In this document: positions 10,657-25,600 of the stretch, in pieces
Layout: each line of letters starts with the position of its first letter
Position numbering within the stretch: position 1 is the first letter of the stretch
Assembly: GCF_021134715.1 (NCBI RefSeq)
Contig: NC_060019.1
Span: forward strand, 10,802,001 to 10,866,000
Length of the DNA stretch: 64,000 nucleotides
Origin: Daphnia pulex
Taxonomy: Eukaryota; Arthropoda; Branchiopoda; Diplostraca; Daphniidae
Reading direction: 5' to 3'
The notes under the pieces: generated by a model
Told to the model about the DNA's origin: nothing
Databases searched by the model: none
What the model saw: the letters and a program-made list of their open reading frames with translations, nothing else
Position numbers and translations under genes: made by a program

Positions 10657-13600
10657 CAACCGCTCGCACAATGTCAGCCTCCGATTCCTCCTGTTTTTTA
10701 ACCAAAAAGAACAACAACAACAAAAATTAAAGTCCAGGAATGGATTTAGAAAACGTCAACGACCAAACAAGACAATAAGGACACGGTTTAATATTCAGAG
10801 GATAAAAACAAGGTCGTTCTATTCCAGTTGGTATCGTGAATTTCCAATATCACGATAACTGATTTAAAAAATTAAAAAGAAAACACAATATTATTTAAAA
10901 CATTTACAGCCCTGGCTGAATACACGTGGAAAGTATTTGATAAGACAAAAAAGTTGGGAAATAATTTCTGACAGTCGACTTGTTTCAGTGGAAACATGAC
11001 ACGACCTTTAATCGTGTCTACCTGGGCCCCGATCGTCCATTTTGATTGGCCACGAAAATTGGAGGAGAAATAAACAAGAAAACAAGATGAAGAAAGAGAA
11101 AAAAAAATAAAGAATAAAGTCTCTTCTTATCTTTCCCCCCCCCTAAAAAGAGATCAGTCATTTGTCAAGGAATGTCCGTTGTTACCTGTGGACTACCATC
11201 AAATTCACGCCTGGCGGCTACAGGTCTGAAGAAAAGACGTTTTCAAACGATCAAAAAAGAAAAGCACCCAGGGACATACGAAGATGAAAAAAAAAAATTT
11301 CCTAGAGGAACAACAATGACACAACAACACAGAAAAGAAGCCCAAAAAAGAAAAAAATGATTTCGAAAGATAACGAAAACTTTAAGGCACTTGTGGAACG
11401 GGGCGGTTACGCATCCGACCTTTTTTCAATAGGCCTTGGCTGTGTTCGGGTGTCTAAGATGATGGCTTTTTGGGAGCCAACTACACCACCCTTGGCCATG
11501 TAAGGGTGTGTATACACAAGGAGTAAAAAATGGGAGAAAATGGCCATCGATTCCCATCAGAGTTTTTATTTGTTGTGTTTTCTGAGCTCCCGGTTGATGA
11601 GGGCGAGTTAAAAAACAAGTGAAACAAAACAACCCAAAAAAACGGCGGAGGGATGAAGAGAAAACAAGAAAAATCTTATTCCCAGTTGATGATCAATAGC
11701 CTCAAAAATAGAACTGGACTCGTCCCACTTGGCACCGAGCCTTTTCCACGGGGTCTCCATGTTTGTTATGACTTTGGCGACCGGATTTTTTACTTTTTAT
11801 TCACGAAACAAAAAAGAATTTCGTGTTAATAGGTTCATGCCTGTAAAGAAAAAAATCGGTCAGCGCTTGGCCGACCGGTCCAGCACGAAGGCCCATGCTG
11901 CCAAGGACGAGTGTAGATGAGGTTCTTGGACTTGTTCATCCAACACTCGAGTGAGAATTAAAAATACAAATAAACGAAGACGATGCGGAAAAGGGACGAA
12001 GGCCTCTCGAAATTCGTGAGCGTTCGAGCTGGAAAAAATGTTGGGTTAAAAAGGTATGTACACCGTATTCAAATGAGCGGACACGTTTGGCTGGTTTTGA
12101 TGCAATCTCTACTGCTGCTGCTTTCATCCCCACACACATGCAACTGCCCTCTTAAAAAGAAGAATAAAATAAGAAAATCTGGTTTTTGTTTGTTTCTCAT
12201 TCGTTAGCATTTCTTCATTTTTATTTATTTCTGGGCTGGAAAAGAAAAACGAGAATATTCCACCTGTCATCACGGCCACATTTTAATTCGTCAGAGAGAA
12301 AAAAAGAAAGAAAGAAAAAGGCGCATTCCCGGTACAAGCAATACCATAAATCGTCGTAGTACATTCCCTTAAGGAAGATGTTAACGACGTTAGAGAAGGA
12401 AAAAAGAAAAAAACAACTGCACGAAAGAAAAAGAATAATACTGTTTATAGACAGTATCTTTATGATGATATTGCGATAGAACATTAAACTCGATGTGCAC
12501 GGCCAAATGACGTGACTTGAGCTCACTCCCGGAACTCTCTCTCTCTCGAGTTAATCTTTAGAAGAAGTAAAAAAAAACCTAAAGAAAAACCCACCCAAGA
12601 CGAAAGACAGCGTCGTCGTCTCTATTCTTACATCGGACGGTCGTACACATTTGAATTTCATTCAAAAAGAAAATGAGCAAAACAACCAAAACCCTCCCAG
12701 AAAGAAGAATGTTCACTCCGGTACTAATTCCTGCTTGCCAGCAGAAAGTGTAGCTCTTGGCTGACCCGCAAACGTGACAATTCCGCCCATTTCCAACTTA
12801 ATCCAGTTACCGAAAAAAAAGTAAAAAGCCGTTGAACCGAAAAATGGAAACAGGTTGGCAGAAATCAACTGGAATGTGAGATTCTGTCATCATCCAAATT
12901 CGAGCTTGATGGAATATAACCGTTTAAGATATAAAACAGTGTCTCATCACGCAAGAATTTCCACTTTTAAAAAGTTGTTTTTGAATAGCGAATTTCCTTT
13001 TTCTTTTAAAGAAAACTTAAACAGTAGCTAAATACTTCTTTCACAATTTCGGTGAATGGAGAGATTTGGTGGTGAGAGCCTATTTCAAAAGGACGACAAG
13101 AAATTCCAGAGGCCCGTAAATCCCGTTAATTGTTGTGTTACGCTGAATAGAAGGAAAGCAGTTCATTCATTTGACGAATCCGACCGGAAGGATTTTTTAT
13201 TTCCCCCAACGACAATGGAGATTAGAAATAAACTAAACTTAAAAAAGAGGCTTAAAAACATACTCCCTCTAGTATCTTTTTAGCTCCAACACACACAATC
13301 TCTTAATTCCACGATTCCCATTTATTGTGGGCCATCCATTTCGGAGGTGTGCGTGATGATGTGCAATTCGATGACTCGTAAAAATAATAAAAAAAAACGT
13401 GCAGTACATTCCGTCACGAAAGACAATCCTGCGGGTCTACTCATCCATCACGCACTGGAGGCAAACTGTCGAATCTTTCGTGTGTGTCCGATAAGAGCCT
13501 TAAAAAGACTCATCGGCCACATTGTAAATTCATGCAAATGAAGGGGCCTTCCAATTTATCTTTTAGTAGGGGGAAAATTCTACTTAATCCTTCCACCTAT

Positions 13601-16600
13601 TTTTAAACCCCCCTCAATTTCAAATCAGTTTTTTTGGGGGGGTTTAGGGCTCTCTTTTGTTTCGCCCCCAAAAGAGTTTGCAAGTTTAAGAGTGGCGAGG
13701 GGGAGAGAAAAGAATAATTTGAAAAAAAGATAACGGGGCGATAGGTCGAAAAACACGAGTGTCAAACTCGTGTTCAGAGGGTCAAAACTTTGGGTTGTGC
13801 CCGGTCGAAAAAATAATAAAAGAGGCGTCCGCTGTTAAAAGAGTGGAGGCCATCTTCTTCTTCTTCGGGTTTGTAATTTGGAACCATCCTCAACGTGTTT
13901 ACAAGATGGTCGTTTTTTTTTCGAAAATATATATACATAAAAAGAGGGGGGGAAGCATAGCCAACGGCTATACGGGGAGGTTTCCAGGTCATTTCGGGTG
14001 GAGGGGTAGAAAATGGTAAAAATCTGTTTTTATTATGTTTGAAAAATAGAAAAAATCCTCGTCACCCCCCTCCATTCTTTTTGGGAGACCCCTCAGCATC
14101 TTTCAACTTCTTTTTCCTCTTGGCCACAACGAAAATTGGGAGATTTTCAACAGGCAATTTGACAGCCAACCACTTTGAAGGACTTTGCACACACACAAGT
14201 TTCTTGAAAAGAAAGTAAGCTAAGAGTACGTAATACTTTTTACATCATTCCCACGCCTTTTTTTCAAAAAGGGCGGGCGTGGGCGCTGAAAATTCCTCGA
14301 CTCTACAAAAGGCCATCAACATCACGACGTCATTTATATACCCAACGTCTCACAATCATCTGCAATTACAACGAAGAAGAAGAAGAAGAAGAAGGTGGGC
14401 AGACGAAAAAATCTTACCGTTGAGTAGATGGCGGCCGAGCGCCGCCATTTGTTTCCAAAAAAGACCCGGCCAAAATAAACACAACACCTTTCTCTTTTTG
14501 ATTCTTTTTTCTTTTCGGCTTTTTCGCCAAAATAAAATCAAAAAAAGTTTCGCACAAACAAAAAACGAACAGCAGACTCGACGGTAGGAATGTGAGACGG
14601 TCAATGTTTTGATTCCATCTGCAACGCAGGATCACGTGGCGCACTTGTCGTTTTCACGAAAGAAACTTGGCACCCAAAATTCTACCACCACTCGATTGCG
14701 ATAATCGACGTGAAAATGTGTAAATTTTCTGGAAAAAAATAAAAAATTTCTTTTCTTGTAGAAAGAGAAGGGGAGAGAGTCACCCTGGAGCTAAATAAGT
14801 CGGCAACACACACACACGTTTTCTCTCTGGAAAGAAGACGCGATTGGTCTTGAAAAATGGAAATACCAGGGCCGATCAACTCGCCACCGTTTTGACCGTT
14901 CGATTTCAACAGTTAACACTCGACTTGGGTCTTTCTTCACGTCTCTCACACACAGTGAAACGGGAGATAATTTCGAAGGAAAATACACGACACACAAAAC
15001 TTGTTGATCAAAAATTCTTATAGACACCAGAAAACGACGACACTAGCCGACGAACGCCAAGAGGCAACTGGTTGGCGCGGGCCTGGATTCGCTTTCCTTT
15101 TGGAAACGTTTCGGGTCGACCCGACACCAGCGCGATCTGGCGGTCACCAGTGGCAACAACCTTCCACACAACAATGCCCAGGCTCCTCCCACTCGTGATG
15201 GCGCCTGTCGACGAGTTGGAAAGGAGGCAAACGTGTATTAGAGAAAAAACCTAAAAATTTTTCGTTTTTTGTTTGTTACACCGTAGTAGACCAAACCACC
15301 ACCGCAACCATCAATTACCGAGCCAATTAACGTTAGTCACAGTTCTGTTGGTTACAGTTTGTGGTCGAAAAAATTGTACATCGTCGTAACTTTCAGATTG
15401 AAACGATGATATAACGAGTCCAACCATTTTATGATTCTTCCACCAGACTTTTGCGCGTTTTTTTTTCTTTGTGTGTATCGGGAAAAGAAAAGTAGCAAAC
15501 GTTTAAGCAAAATTGCGTTTTTCCGTTAAAAAAAAAACTAAAAATCAGTCGATTAACACATGGAGGTCACCGAACGTTTGGATTTCATTTGACAAATACT
15601 AAAAAACCGCCGTTGAATATAAAGGGAGACTATAGGTGATTGGGGAGAACTAGTATAGGTGTATAAAACAATAAAATGGCGATGGTCGCACATCGGTGAA
15701 ATGGGACATCCGGCCCGGACATCCCAAAAGTATATATTTTTTCTTCTTTTTTCTCTGTGGAAAATAATAAAATAACGGAGCGAAATTCCGTAGTACATCG
15801 TAAAATAAATACTAAACAAATGGCGCGGTGTTACTATACTATACGGTCTCGCCGGACACAGGAAATGTTGTCGCGAATAATGTACACAAGTCTTTTTCTT
15901 TTTAACGTCTAATACCGTCATTTGTTATCCAAGCGCATAATAACAGTCCTATCATTTCAGTAGCTGAAAGAACTTTACTTTCTCCGAGAAATCTTTTATT
16001 TCTGATTTTATACGAGGGCCAGCGGCCGGTGGGTCCATCTTTATTTCTAAAAATGTTTAGAAAAATCTTTTTGATTCGACCGGATATGTGGTAAATAGCA
16101 GACGACAAAAGAGATTCGAAAGAATAAATCTAGACATATAGTAACCGATAGTAACATCTATATATTACGGAACGTCTAACCTCTGACGTACTATAGAGAG
16201 ATTCTTTTCTTCGCATGCCTGATTCTCCGGAATCTTTTTAGATTCCATCAATTCCCGGTCTATTGGATAACAGCAAACATAATACTATACGGAATCGACC
16301 GGAAGAAAATATAGACAACAAGTCCTTCCTCCCCTCTCAACTTCTTCACTCCCCACACATAGCACAACAGCACCTGGTAGGGTCTACTATGTACCTCCGA
16401 CCACCCACCGCACGGGTCACGGTTAATGGAGCTTGCCGGCCTAGATATATAAAGCCGGTTAAGAGGATATATATATTTGTAGAGAGAGTCTTTCTTTCTT
16501 TCTTTCTCCTTGCACACAGCACAGCACGCTCCGTAACGATCCAATTAAAACGTCGTTGCTCAAGTCAGTCCCTCGCTCTATTCCCAAAGTGCCCTAATGA

Positions 16601-19200
16601 GTTTCTATACGGTGGGGGCAGCAGCAGCACCTCCCTCTCTTCTTCTTCTTCTATTTAAATTTAGAAAGAAAAGTAGTAGGGTGGAAATGAAATGAAAATG
16701 TCGGCAAAAGGAATACATACAGCATACATGTAGGCTATATACTGCAGGCTGTGTGTGTGTGACGTGACCGAAAGGGGTGATTTGAATGCGATGGTGTGTG
16801 TAGACGCGGGCGGGCCGGCGGGATAAAAGAAGAAGAAGAAGAATTCCAAAAGATGAAAGATGAAAGCGAACGCGCGGACCACCCGTGTGTGTGCTGTGTA
16901 CCACGCAGTTAAAAAAGGAAGAAAAAACATGCGCATTTCTTTCTTTTCTTTCAGTCGGTGCATGATGTACGTGCATATGTTCTATGCGCATGATGATGGC
17001 ATTACACGATATAAAATACAACAAAAGAAAATGGGGGAAGAAATGGGCGGAGTCGCCGCGCAGCGCCCAGTCAAGTGAAACCGAGGAGGAGTGCAATAGA
17101 ATAGACGAGAGAATAATCAAAACTATTCAGATGGAAAATATTTTTTAATCATCAAAGAATTGAGCTCGGCGTGATATATGAGACGGCGAAATCGAATCGG
17201 AGATGAGTTATTAGAGAGAGAGAAAGACAATCAGCTGATTAATCAAGACGATGTAATATCTCATTAATTGAATCGTCAATTGAATTAAGATTTTCGATTA
17301 GTGGAGATTTCAGATTCAGCACAAAACATTCGATCCGACCGATTGACGAATTCATTATATAGGATTATTATCATGCGTAATGTATAGCCTATACAGCGTG
17401 GGAATCAATCAGCTGATGTATAGAAAATTGAAATTGGTATTGGATATTTACAAAATCGACTGCTGATTGGAAACGGAGCCGAGAGGATATCGTTTACCGA
17501 CATTTTGTCTTGTGTTATTTTTCCCAGCAATGAGAAATCAATCAGGAGTCAATGACAGAAAGATAAAAAGAAACAAAACAAAAAACAAAACCTAAAGAGG
17601 GAGGGGAAAAATAGGCGGATTGACATATAAATAAAACATGAATCGATCAAGAGAAATGTAGTAAAACAAATTGGATAGGCCTATTCCCCCCTCTCATTTC
17701 GTCCATTTCCCGGAAAGAAATGGATAAAATAAAAGTCTACACCAAAAAAAGAAGAAACAAAAGAAAATTGAATTGATTCGTCGCAATCCGTAAAAAGAAA
17801 CAATAAGCAACAATCAAAGGAAATTGAAAATTGTCTTATTTTACACTATTAAACACCTTTAAGCTCAATAGAAAAATCGATAAATATTGTAAACCGCAGC
17901 AGAGAAAATCTCGTAGCGAAGACGACGGGTATAATAAATGTATTGGGATGTATTTATTCGTTTGGGCCTACAGAAGAATGTAACACGACGTTCCTATATC
18001 CCGCCATGAGGTGTTGAACGCGCGCATCAGCTAATAGAGCGCCCGCCGCCGCCGTTGCCGCCATCAAAAGTCGGAAAAAGAAGAAGAAGAGGGCGGGATA
18101 AGAGCAGGAGGAACAACAAAGAGCAAAAAGAAAGAGAGAGAGAGAGGTATATTAGCGAAGATGGCTTAATCGGCGCCTAGCTATATAGAAAAACGGAACG
18201 AAGAAGAAGATACTAATAAAAACCCGTCGTGGGAATATAAAGGAAACGGCTCGCGGGAAAGAAGAATGTGTCATTTTATTGAGACTATGGCTATTCTTTT
18301 TTCACGCGGGATCGATGGAACTTTTTTCGTTCAACAAAGAAACAAGGCGAAAAAAAACAAACGGAAAATAAAGTTGTGAGGAATATAAGAGATAGTGTGT
18401 ACAATAAAAAGACATTTTGTGTCTAAATTTTTATTTGATTTTTTTTTTCTTGCGCGCGTATTTTAAAAAAGAAAAACCACAAACGCGCCGGTTCCCTCTG
18501 CGTTACCATTTAGGGTCATGACGACACTTTGCTGACTGCCTTTCCAGCAGACTCTGCTGTTGCTTATAGGCGTCCCTGGCGTCCGTGCGTCGTTTTCTTC
18601 TCTCCATAACAAAATGGATATATACTACCTGGGGAAAAAAAGAAAACGACAAAAATTCTTATAAGTTAACACCCCTTGTAAAAAAACGGGAAAGAAAAAA
18701 AAAAGATAAAGAAAACGCCATTAAAAGAAACAGCCCCCGAGGACAATTATATAGCGCGGCAGCAAATGACGTCACGCTGTTGAATCCAAACGATTTCCGA
18801 TTTAATGAGCTCTTTTTTTCTTCTTCTTCTTCTTTCATTAAAAAATGGGGGGAATAAAAAGAATAAAAAATAATTTTGTGCGAGCGCTCACGTTTTTTCC
18901 TTTTTTTTAAATTAAGAGTCTTGGGAAAGTTGAAAAAGAATCGTTCCCTTCCTATATAATATCTATTAGATATATCAGTGTGTGTGTGTGTGTGTGTATT
19001 TAAGCTCTCATGTAATACGCCGTGGCGTCGACTGGAAGCGCGGCCATATTAACACAAAGCTCTTTTTTTATTTTCTTTCATTTTTCCATCATTGAAAAAA
19101 AAAAGACAAATTAAATTTTCCCGGGCGTCAAAATCAGTTGGGGTCCCGCCATTTTTTCTTTTCTCGATCACGCGACAACAACGTGACAACCTTGTCAAAA
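10657..19200. other. gene-poor AT-rich stretch upstream of ihog
   Basis: I find no coding exon chain here. Open frames in this interval are short, full of poly-A or poly-T codons, and lack matching splice borders. The stretch contains many A and T tracts, GA and GAA runs (for example about 14372-14392), TG runs at about 10270-10288, 16750-16760 and 18978-18998, and CpG-containing islands (about 15060-15220 and 18000-18070). Because it lies upstream of a developmental receptor gene, it probably holds 5' non-coding exons, introns and enhancers of ihog; that is inference. Confidence 0.5.
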
Positions 19201-19361
19201 AATAAAAATCGTTGAAAAATAATTCTCCTACTTATTTTATACAGTACCTAGAATTAAGAAAACATACAGCACCGGCCAGCCGGCCAGCCATCCAGCAGGA
19301 GCAGCTGGGCGCTCCAATCGATCGATCAAAAAGATATGCGCGCGAGCTAGCTCGGGCCGAA

Positions 19362-19370
19362 TATATAAAA
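19362..19370 (+). promoter_or_regulatory. candidate TATA-box promoter in a GC-rich island
   Basis: TATATAAAA sits in a GC-rich island (about 19265-19600) inside otherwise AT-rich DNA. A CCAAT followed by overlapping ATCGATCGATC lies about 50 bases upstream. Transcription would be expected to begin near 19393. No clear arthropod initiator (TCAGT) is visible at that distance. A 91-codon frame begins at 19400; it is rich in Arg and Ala and ends in a hydrophobic stretch (IIIIFFCCAVYALL), but it may be a chance frame. Confidence 0.3.
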
Positions 19371-19399
19371 GCCCAGCACAAATCCAACAGCGGCGGCGA

Positions 19400-19675
19400 A
19401 TGGATTCGATTCTCCGGCGCATCGGTGAAGGAATGCCGTCCGCCTTCTTGTCTGGACCTCGTTACATTATTCGGCGCATGACTCACGCGAGGCCAGCAGC
19501 AGCATCACTGCGTGATTTTTCACAGCTGAGTGCTGCGCGCCGCCGCCCGGCCATCAGACCAGCAGCAGCACATCGACTGGCAGCACCACTTCCCTATAAA
19601 GAAAGAAGAAGAAAACATGTTTTAATAATAATAATATTCTTCTGCTGTGCCGTATACGCTCTCCTGCATGAATAA
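19400..19675 (+). CDS. doubtful 91-codon ORF just downstream of a TATA box
   Basis: ATG at 19400 opens 91 codons to a TAA at 19673-19675. The first two thirds are Arg/Ala-rich, as expected for translated GC-rich non-coding DNA, but the end has a hydrophobic segment of about 17 residues, like a tail anchor. It starts only about 30-40 bases after a good TATA motif, so a transcript from that box would have a very short leader. I do not recognise the protein. I think it more likely to be non-coding than coding. Confidence 0.12.
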   Translation: MDSILRRIGEGMPSAFLSGPRYIIRRMTHARPAAASLRDFSQLSAARRRPAIRPAAAHRLAAPLPYKERRRKHVLIIIIFFCCAVYALLHE

Positions 19676-22600
19676 CAACGTCTACACACAGCACATCAGT
19701 TTGGAAATTCACCTAATCAACTGGCAGCCCATGCAGCCGAGTGTATTACCGTTGGTTATCGGATACATTTTAACTAGAACCCCAAAAAGCTGCTGGGCCT
19801 TTCTTTATTATAAAATAGGATTTAGATATGTTGAAAGGCAAAATAATAACAACACAGACGGTGTGTGAGGGTCTTGTGTTTCACGATTATATAAAGACAT
19901 CTCGGATTCCATCATCCGAAAAACCCCAAAAAATGTTTGCCCGTCGACATTTTCTGGAAATTCGATAGGCGTCCAACATAAATATAGGCCGTCAGCGCGC
20001 ATAGATTAAGTTATAGTGAACATTATAACAAACGACATTCCTCTCTCTCTGCTGTTTTGATGATCCTCTTTCAGACTCTTGCACACAAAAGAGTTCTTTT
20101 TGGGAGAAGGAAAAATATCTTTTTTCCTCTAGCCTGTGTGATGATGAATTCATTCACATGTAAAAATCTTCCAACACAACAAAGAAAAGAAAAAAGAAAG
20201 TCGTCAATAAAAATGAATTTTTATTTTTTTATTTTAAATACTTTCGGGGGTCTCACACTTGTAATAACGTGTACACATTTCTTTTTGGCGTATATAGACA
20301 GCAGGACGAAGAAGGGGCTTCGTCATCTTTCAACGTTGCGCCGTGAAAAATGCGTATGCAAATCGCCCAGCACATCAAAGACGACGTGAATGTCTTACGG
20401 GAATTGTCGTACGTGCTGTGGTTCGGGACTTGAGCGATGGCGCTCGGCGAGTTTCGGTTCAAAAAATAAAATAAAACAAAAATTTCAGTCAATATTTGCA
20501 CACAGCAGAAAGCAGAATAGTGCCAACCAGGAAATATACTGTATATGTGACTATGTAATAATACGTCACCCGTTTGGTTATATTTTTGTTTAAATTATTA
20601 TTGACACACGCCGACGAAAAAAAAAGTTATACACGACTGGAAAAAAAGCCCATTGAATCGATTTATCTTTTTCGAAGGCCGTCGTCGTCGTCATTTTCGT
20701 TTTTGTGTCTCCAAAAAGTTCTTTTTTTTTTATTTATTTTTATAGCCCCGGTAGATCGGCTTATATTCGGCTCCCACAGCTATATAAGTTATATAAAATA
20801 TAAAAAGATATGGAATTTCCCGCGAGCCCCTTATAAAATAAAAAAATTTTCTTTTTTTTTCTCAGTTGTGTTCGAGTTACTTTAATTCTTTTTTACCGTA
20901 GGGGCGTTGTTGCTGCACAAATGTTGGCGCCACTTTTTATTATTATTTTTTGGATAAAAAATAAAAAAAGTGTGTCGAGTATTTTTCCACCTGCTTAGTT
21001 TACAACTTAAAAAAAAAGTCATTTGAATAATAGCGTTAAAAAAGTATGACGTGAAGAAATTCGATCCCATCGACAGTTTAACGAGTTATAGGAGTGGTCC
21101 GATTTTTCACCTGCTAATATTTTTTTCTCTCTCCATTTATTCATGTCTTTCTACTGAATAAAAATTCAATTTATTCCGCACTGCGTAATATGAATGCAAT
21201 TTTTCCCTTGCGAAAAAAAAAAGAAAATTAATAAATCAATGCACGCAGAGATGTGAATTAAAAAATCAATTAACTCGGGAATAACAAGGAGAGAGAAAAA
21301 ATTAAGGACTGGAGGGCGGTTGGAAGCGACGAGCTGCCGCCTTAATGAATTGGAATGGACGCGCCGGAGCGCTGGGCTTAAATATTTTTCCTTTTTTAAA
21401 AATATTCACGTTATTATAAACAAAAAAATGATGTTAGACTCTTTTTTTTTTATATTTTTACCGTGAAATTAGAAAAGACGATGGCCTTTCGTTTTTATTT
21501 TATTTCACATTTTATTCTTTTTTAAAACTCACTTATATATAGCTCGTCTCTCATTTACCCTGGATATTTTTAACTCTTAACGATCTAACGAAGAAAGCAA
21601 AATAAATTTTTAGAGAGCGCTCTGATTTTATATTTTAATATCCTTCAAAAAAATTATTATGCGATCGTGCCCATAAATTTGGTGACTTTGAAATCGAAAC
21701 AAAATAATAAAATTTCTAAATTTCTAATTCAATTTTCAAATAAAATATAAAAAAAATTCACCATTTTTGGTTTTATCCCAACTGGTTTTTTTATATATTT
21801 TGTTATCTCGATTTTGTTTTGTTTTTTGTTTCTCTGGAATATATATTAAAAAATTGAATACATTTATTATGCGTGTCTGTGTGGATATAGCGTCGCACCT
21901 GTTTTGATTTGATATGGGGCCCCTCTCGTATTATGTATATATAGGAGGCAGTCAGCAGTCGAGCATAGCAGCATAGGGTAATATGTATATTAATATATAT
22001 AACGATTGGCGACTTGATCTCTTTTTTAGGAAATCCATCAGACGCCAGTCGTCGTCGTCCAGAAATCCAGACGCCAATCCCAGAAAAGAGAAAAACACAA
22101 AAACCCATTAATCTTTTGCACGATAACAGCCACCAGTCCTATATATTCAACTGATGCTGTATATTATATTATACATAGTAGCAGCTCCTTTATTTTATTT
22201 TTTGGTTAGGTTGTTTGTTTTTTCCCGAAAAAAATAAAAATAACTAGAACTTATTATTATTTATAAACATATCTAGAATATACAAGGAATATGTTTTTTC
22301 CTTCGACGGATTTTTGTATATACATATAGTTTTTTAATGCATCACCTCTCCAGAATTGGACTTCTTGGTTTTATTTTTATTTTTGGCTGTGCTGTGTATC
22401 TACACCATTTCCTCGGCTTCTTTTCTTCCTTTTGCCCAGCAATTTCGACTGCTGGCTTGGCTGGCTTAGTCTTCTATATGAACAACACAGGTGAACTTTT
22501 TTGATTCCCATTTTTAGAGCCCGGTTATAACCACCACCTTCTTTCTGCCAGCTGGAAAATATTTAAAAAAAAAAAAATTCTACAATATATGACGGCCTTG

Positions 22601-25600
22601 TAAGGGCAAAACTGCTATAGTAGCTGCTCTCTAGCTAGCTGGCCCCGGTCTGGCCGGCCCGAGAGATCTTTTTTAGCTTCTCTTGCATGAATGCATTTGT
22701 ATACATATATATATATTTATCGCCTATAGCAGCACACAGGTTTCGGTCATAACCGTATTCCCGTTTTCCTTGTGTGTTGTATATCTACATTTGCGTGTTC
22801 CTTATATAATCAGCCGGGCCACAGATTTTGAGTTCAAATATATAAATTATTTCCTTTCTTAAAAAAATAAATAAATAAATAAAAAATAATACTGCAAATA
22901 TAGGCGTTGTTTATTTGCATAATCCATATAACCTGTGCTGCTGCTGTCATCTCTGCCGTGTGCCAAAGACCCTCATCGACGACGACCATTTCGAGACAAC
23001 AAAAACCGTCCAGCCGTTCACCAGCAGAGACGTCGAGTGTGGTAGAATATTATTTCTTTTTCTCTTTTCCAGTAAAAACACTTGAAAAGTTATATTTTTA
23101 TAATATTAAAAAATATGGAAGAAGAAAAATTGTTGTATTATTCTCTGGGTGCTGGTGCTGAAACTCCTTTTTCAATCAGAACTACTTTTCAATTCTTATA
23201 TATTTCTCGTCAAGCCTGTCTCTCTCCCCTCTCACTAAATAAATAAATAAATAATGGATTTCCAAAGTTGACTTGACAACCTGTCCTGCCGTCAATTTCC
23301 ATCGTGCCAGACTTTCGTCAACTTGTTCTTAAGCTATATATTTTGTCTCTCCCCCCCTTTTAGATTTTTTAATGACAGTCGTCGAGTTTCTCGTGAGAGG
23401 GGGAAGGAGCCGAGTACTACCAACCCTACTACTCCGCCTTTTGGGAGCTTGTTTATAGAGAGTCTGAGCGATGACAGGGATTTTTGTTCGTCGTAAACAT
23501 CAGCAGCAGCAGGACCCGCAATTTCTTCAGATCCCAATTTGAAAAGAAAATGCGATGGGATATTCCGTTCCATCCTCAGCATCTTTTCTCTTCACCAGCC
23601 AAATGCGCAACGTCACGCCAAAGTCTACGGTGGGTATTTACACTAATACAACCAGAAAGGAGCTCGAATCTTTTCATATAGACGGCCAGAAAGCTTCTTT
23701 CTTTTCAGAGCTCGCGAGGAACAATCGCGAGCAAATGAATGCTATGCGTGTTGTGTGGGTCCTATTCACTGTAAACCCTTTTCTAAATCCTCCCCCCCCC
23801 CATCATCTCACCTGTCCATTTCCACCTTCGTCACCCCCCAGATTAAAAGTCGTCCCTGTATATATGTACCTGATAATAATGTGTGTAGTCAATATAGGCT
23901 CTTATATAGCAGATTCGTCCTTTTATCTCACAAGAGTTGGAAACTCAACTGGCTGCTGCTGGTGGTGGTGATTAAAAAATGGTTGAAGAGAGCGTCTGGC
24001 CGTAGCGAATTGATTTTCTGTTCAAAATTTATAAAGATGGTGCTGTATTACAACTGGCTATAGTTAATAAGCTAGTGGTCATGTACTATAGTATAGCTGA
24101 CGCATCAAAAATGATGATGATCAACCGAGTTTCTAGCCAAGTGTGTTATACATATTTTTGTTTAAATTGTGTCCTCGCTGGTCTGAAGGGTTTTCTCTAT
24201 CTGCTTGTGTGATATGCCGGTGATATTTCCCAGCTGTGCAGCTCTGCTGTGCCCTTCAGACCGCCGACTGGGGGCATTAAAGCCAACGAAATATGCATCA
24301 TTAGTCCGTGTATTATATTATTATATATACGTCGCTAGTACTAGAGTATACTACATTTTTTTAGCCGGAATATCACCTTGTAGTGCATAAACTGTGGCCG
24401 TGTACACTAACTATAACCATCACCGCTTTCAAAAAGCCAACGGAAAAAAAAAAAGAAAAATTAAGAGAAATATATATGTAATTGTGTGGATTCGAGACGG
24501 AAGTGGATGTAATCAGCCTGGGTACCATATATACGCACATGTAAAAAAAGACACCCAACCGAGTCACCTCTCAATAAAAACGAAAGACACATAAAAAGAA
24601 AAGAAGCAATGAAAAAGGTTCTTTCTTTTTCTATTTCTTTCTTAACTAATAAGAAGCGCTTAATTGAGTCACTCTTTATATTAGATATTTATTATGTACG
24701 TTGTTCCAAAACGGTGGATATTACACACATGTATCAATGTAATAATGCGGATGTCGAAAAAACCTTATAGGGACGAATATAAAAATACAAACCGAATTTA
24801 ATTCCAGTCGAAATTCCCTTTTACGATCAAATAGTCGGATGACGTATGGATTAGATATAAATTCGATTACAAGGTTTTCCTTTTTCTATTCATTCTATTA
24901 TTATTATTATAATGTCATTCCCACATGTTAGATTCGCTTCATCTTTTCTTTTTACATCAAGGATCTTATATAATATTAGACATCCTGTTGGACGTCCATC
25001 GCAATAAATCCCTTAATGTTTCTTTGCCGATAGTATAGTTGAGAAAAAAAAGGACTGTGTATAGCATGTGTGTCAGGTGTGCTCTCTTTGAATCCTAAAC
25101 GACCTTGCTGAGACTCCTGAAGGCGATGATCGTTATATTCCTTTGGCCAAAGGAGAATCAGCAGGTGGGCCGAACATCCTCCTGAGCCTTCCGAGATAGT
25201 TACTATAGTCTCCAGCCATCGCTTATGCACATAGATATTTCGATGAAACATCTTTTCTGTAGATAATCTATTCTGCAGGCAGCTCGGCGGAGAACCAAGG
25301 GGGGGGGGAAACAAATATAAATAAATCCCCGGTACAGGTGTAATATCTGTTCACAGCCGGCAGACCTTTATATACATACACTATGAGGCACACAGTTTGA
25401 TATGGGAAGGATATATCTTATTGGCAGTATGTAATAACATCTCAGATGTAATATTCGTCCGTCGGCGGCTGTCTTGCGAATAATCTTTTCATCTCTATTA
25501 TTTTTGATTCAAAACTTAAAATTATAAAAGACAGAAGAAATCGATTTGGTATTTCCCCCCCCCCCCCCCAGTCGACGCTCCTTTCTTTTTTGATTTGAGA

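Noticed and set aside
16605-17120. 171-codon minus-strand frame
   Set aside because: It consists of hydrophobic runs from TTC/TTT repeats and a TG microsatellite; no codon structure or domain.
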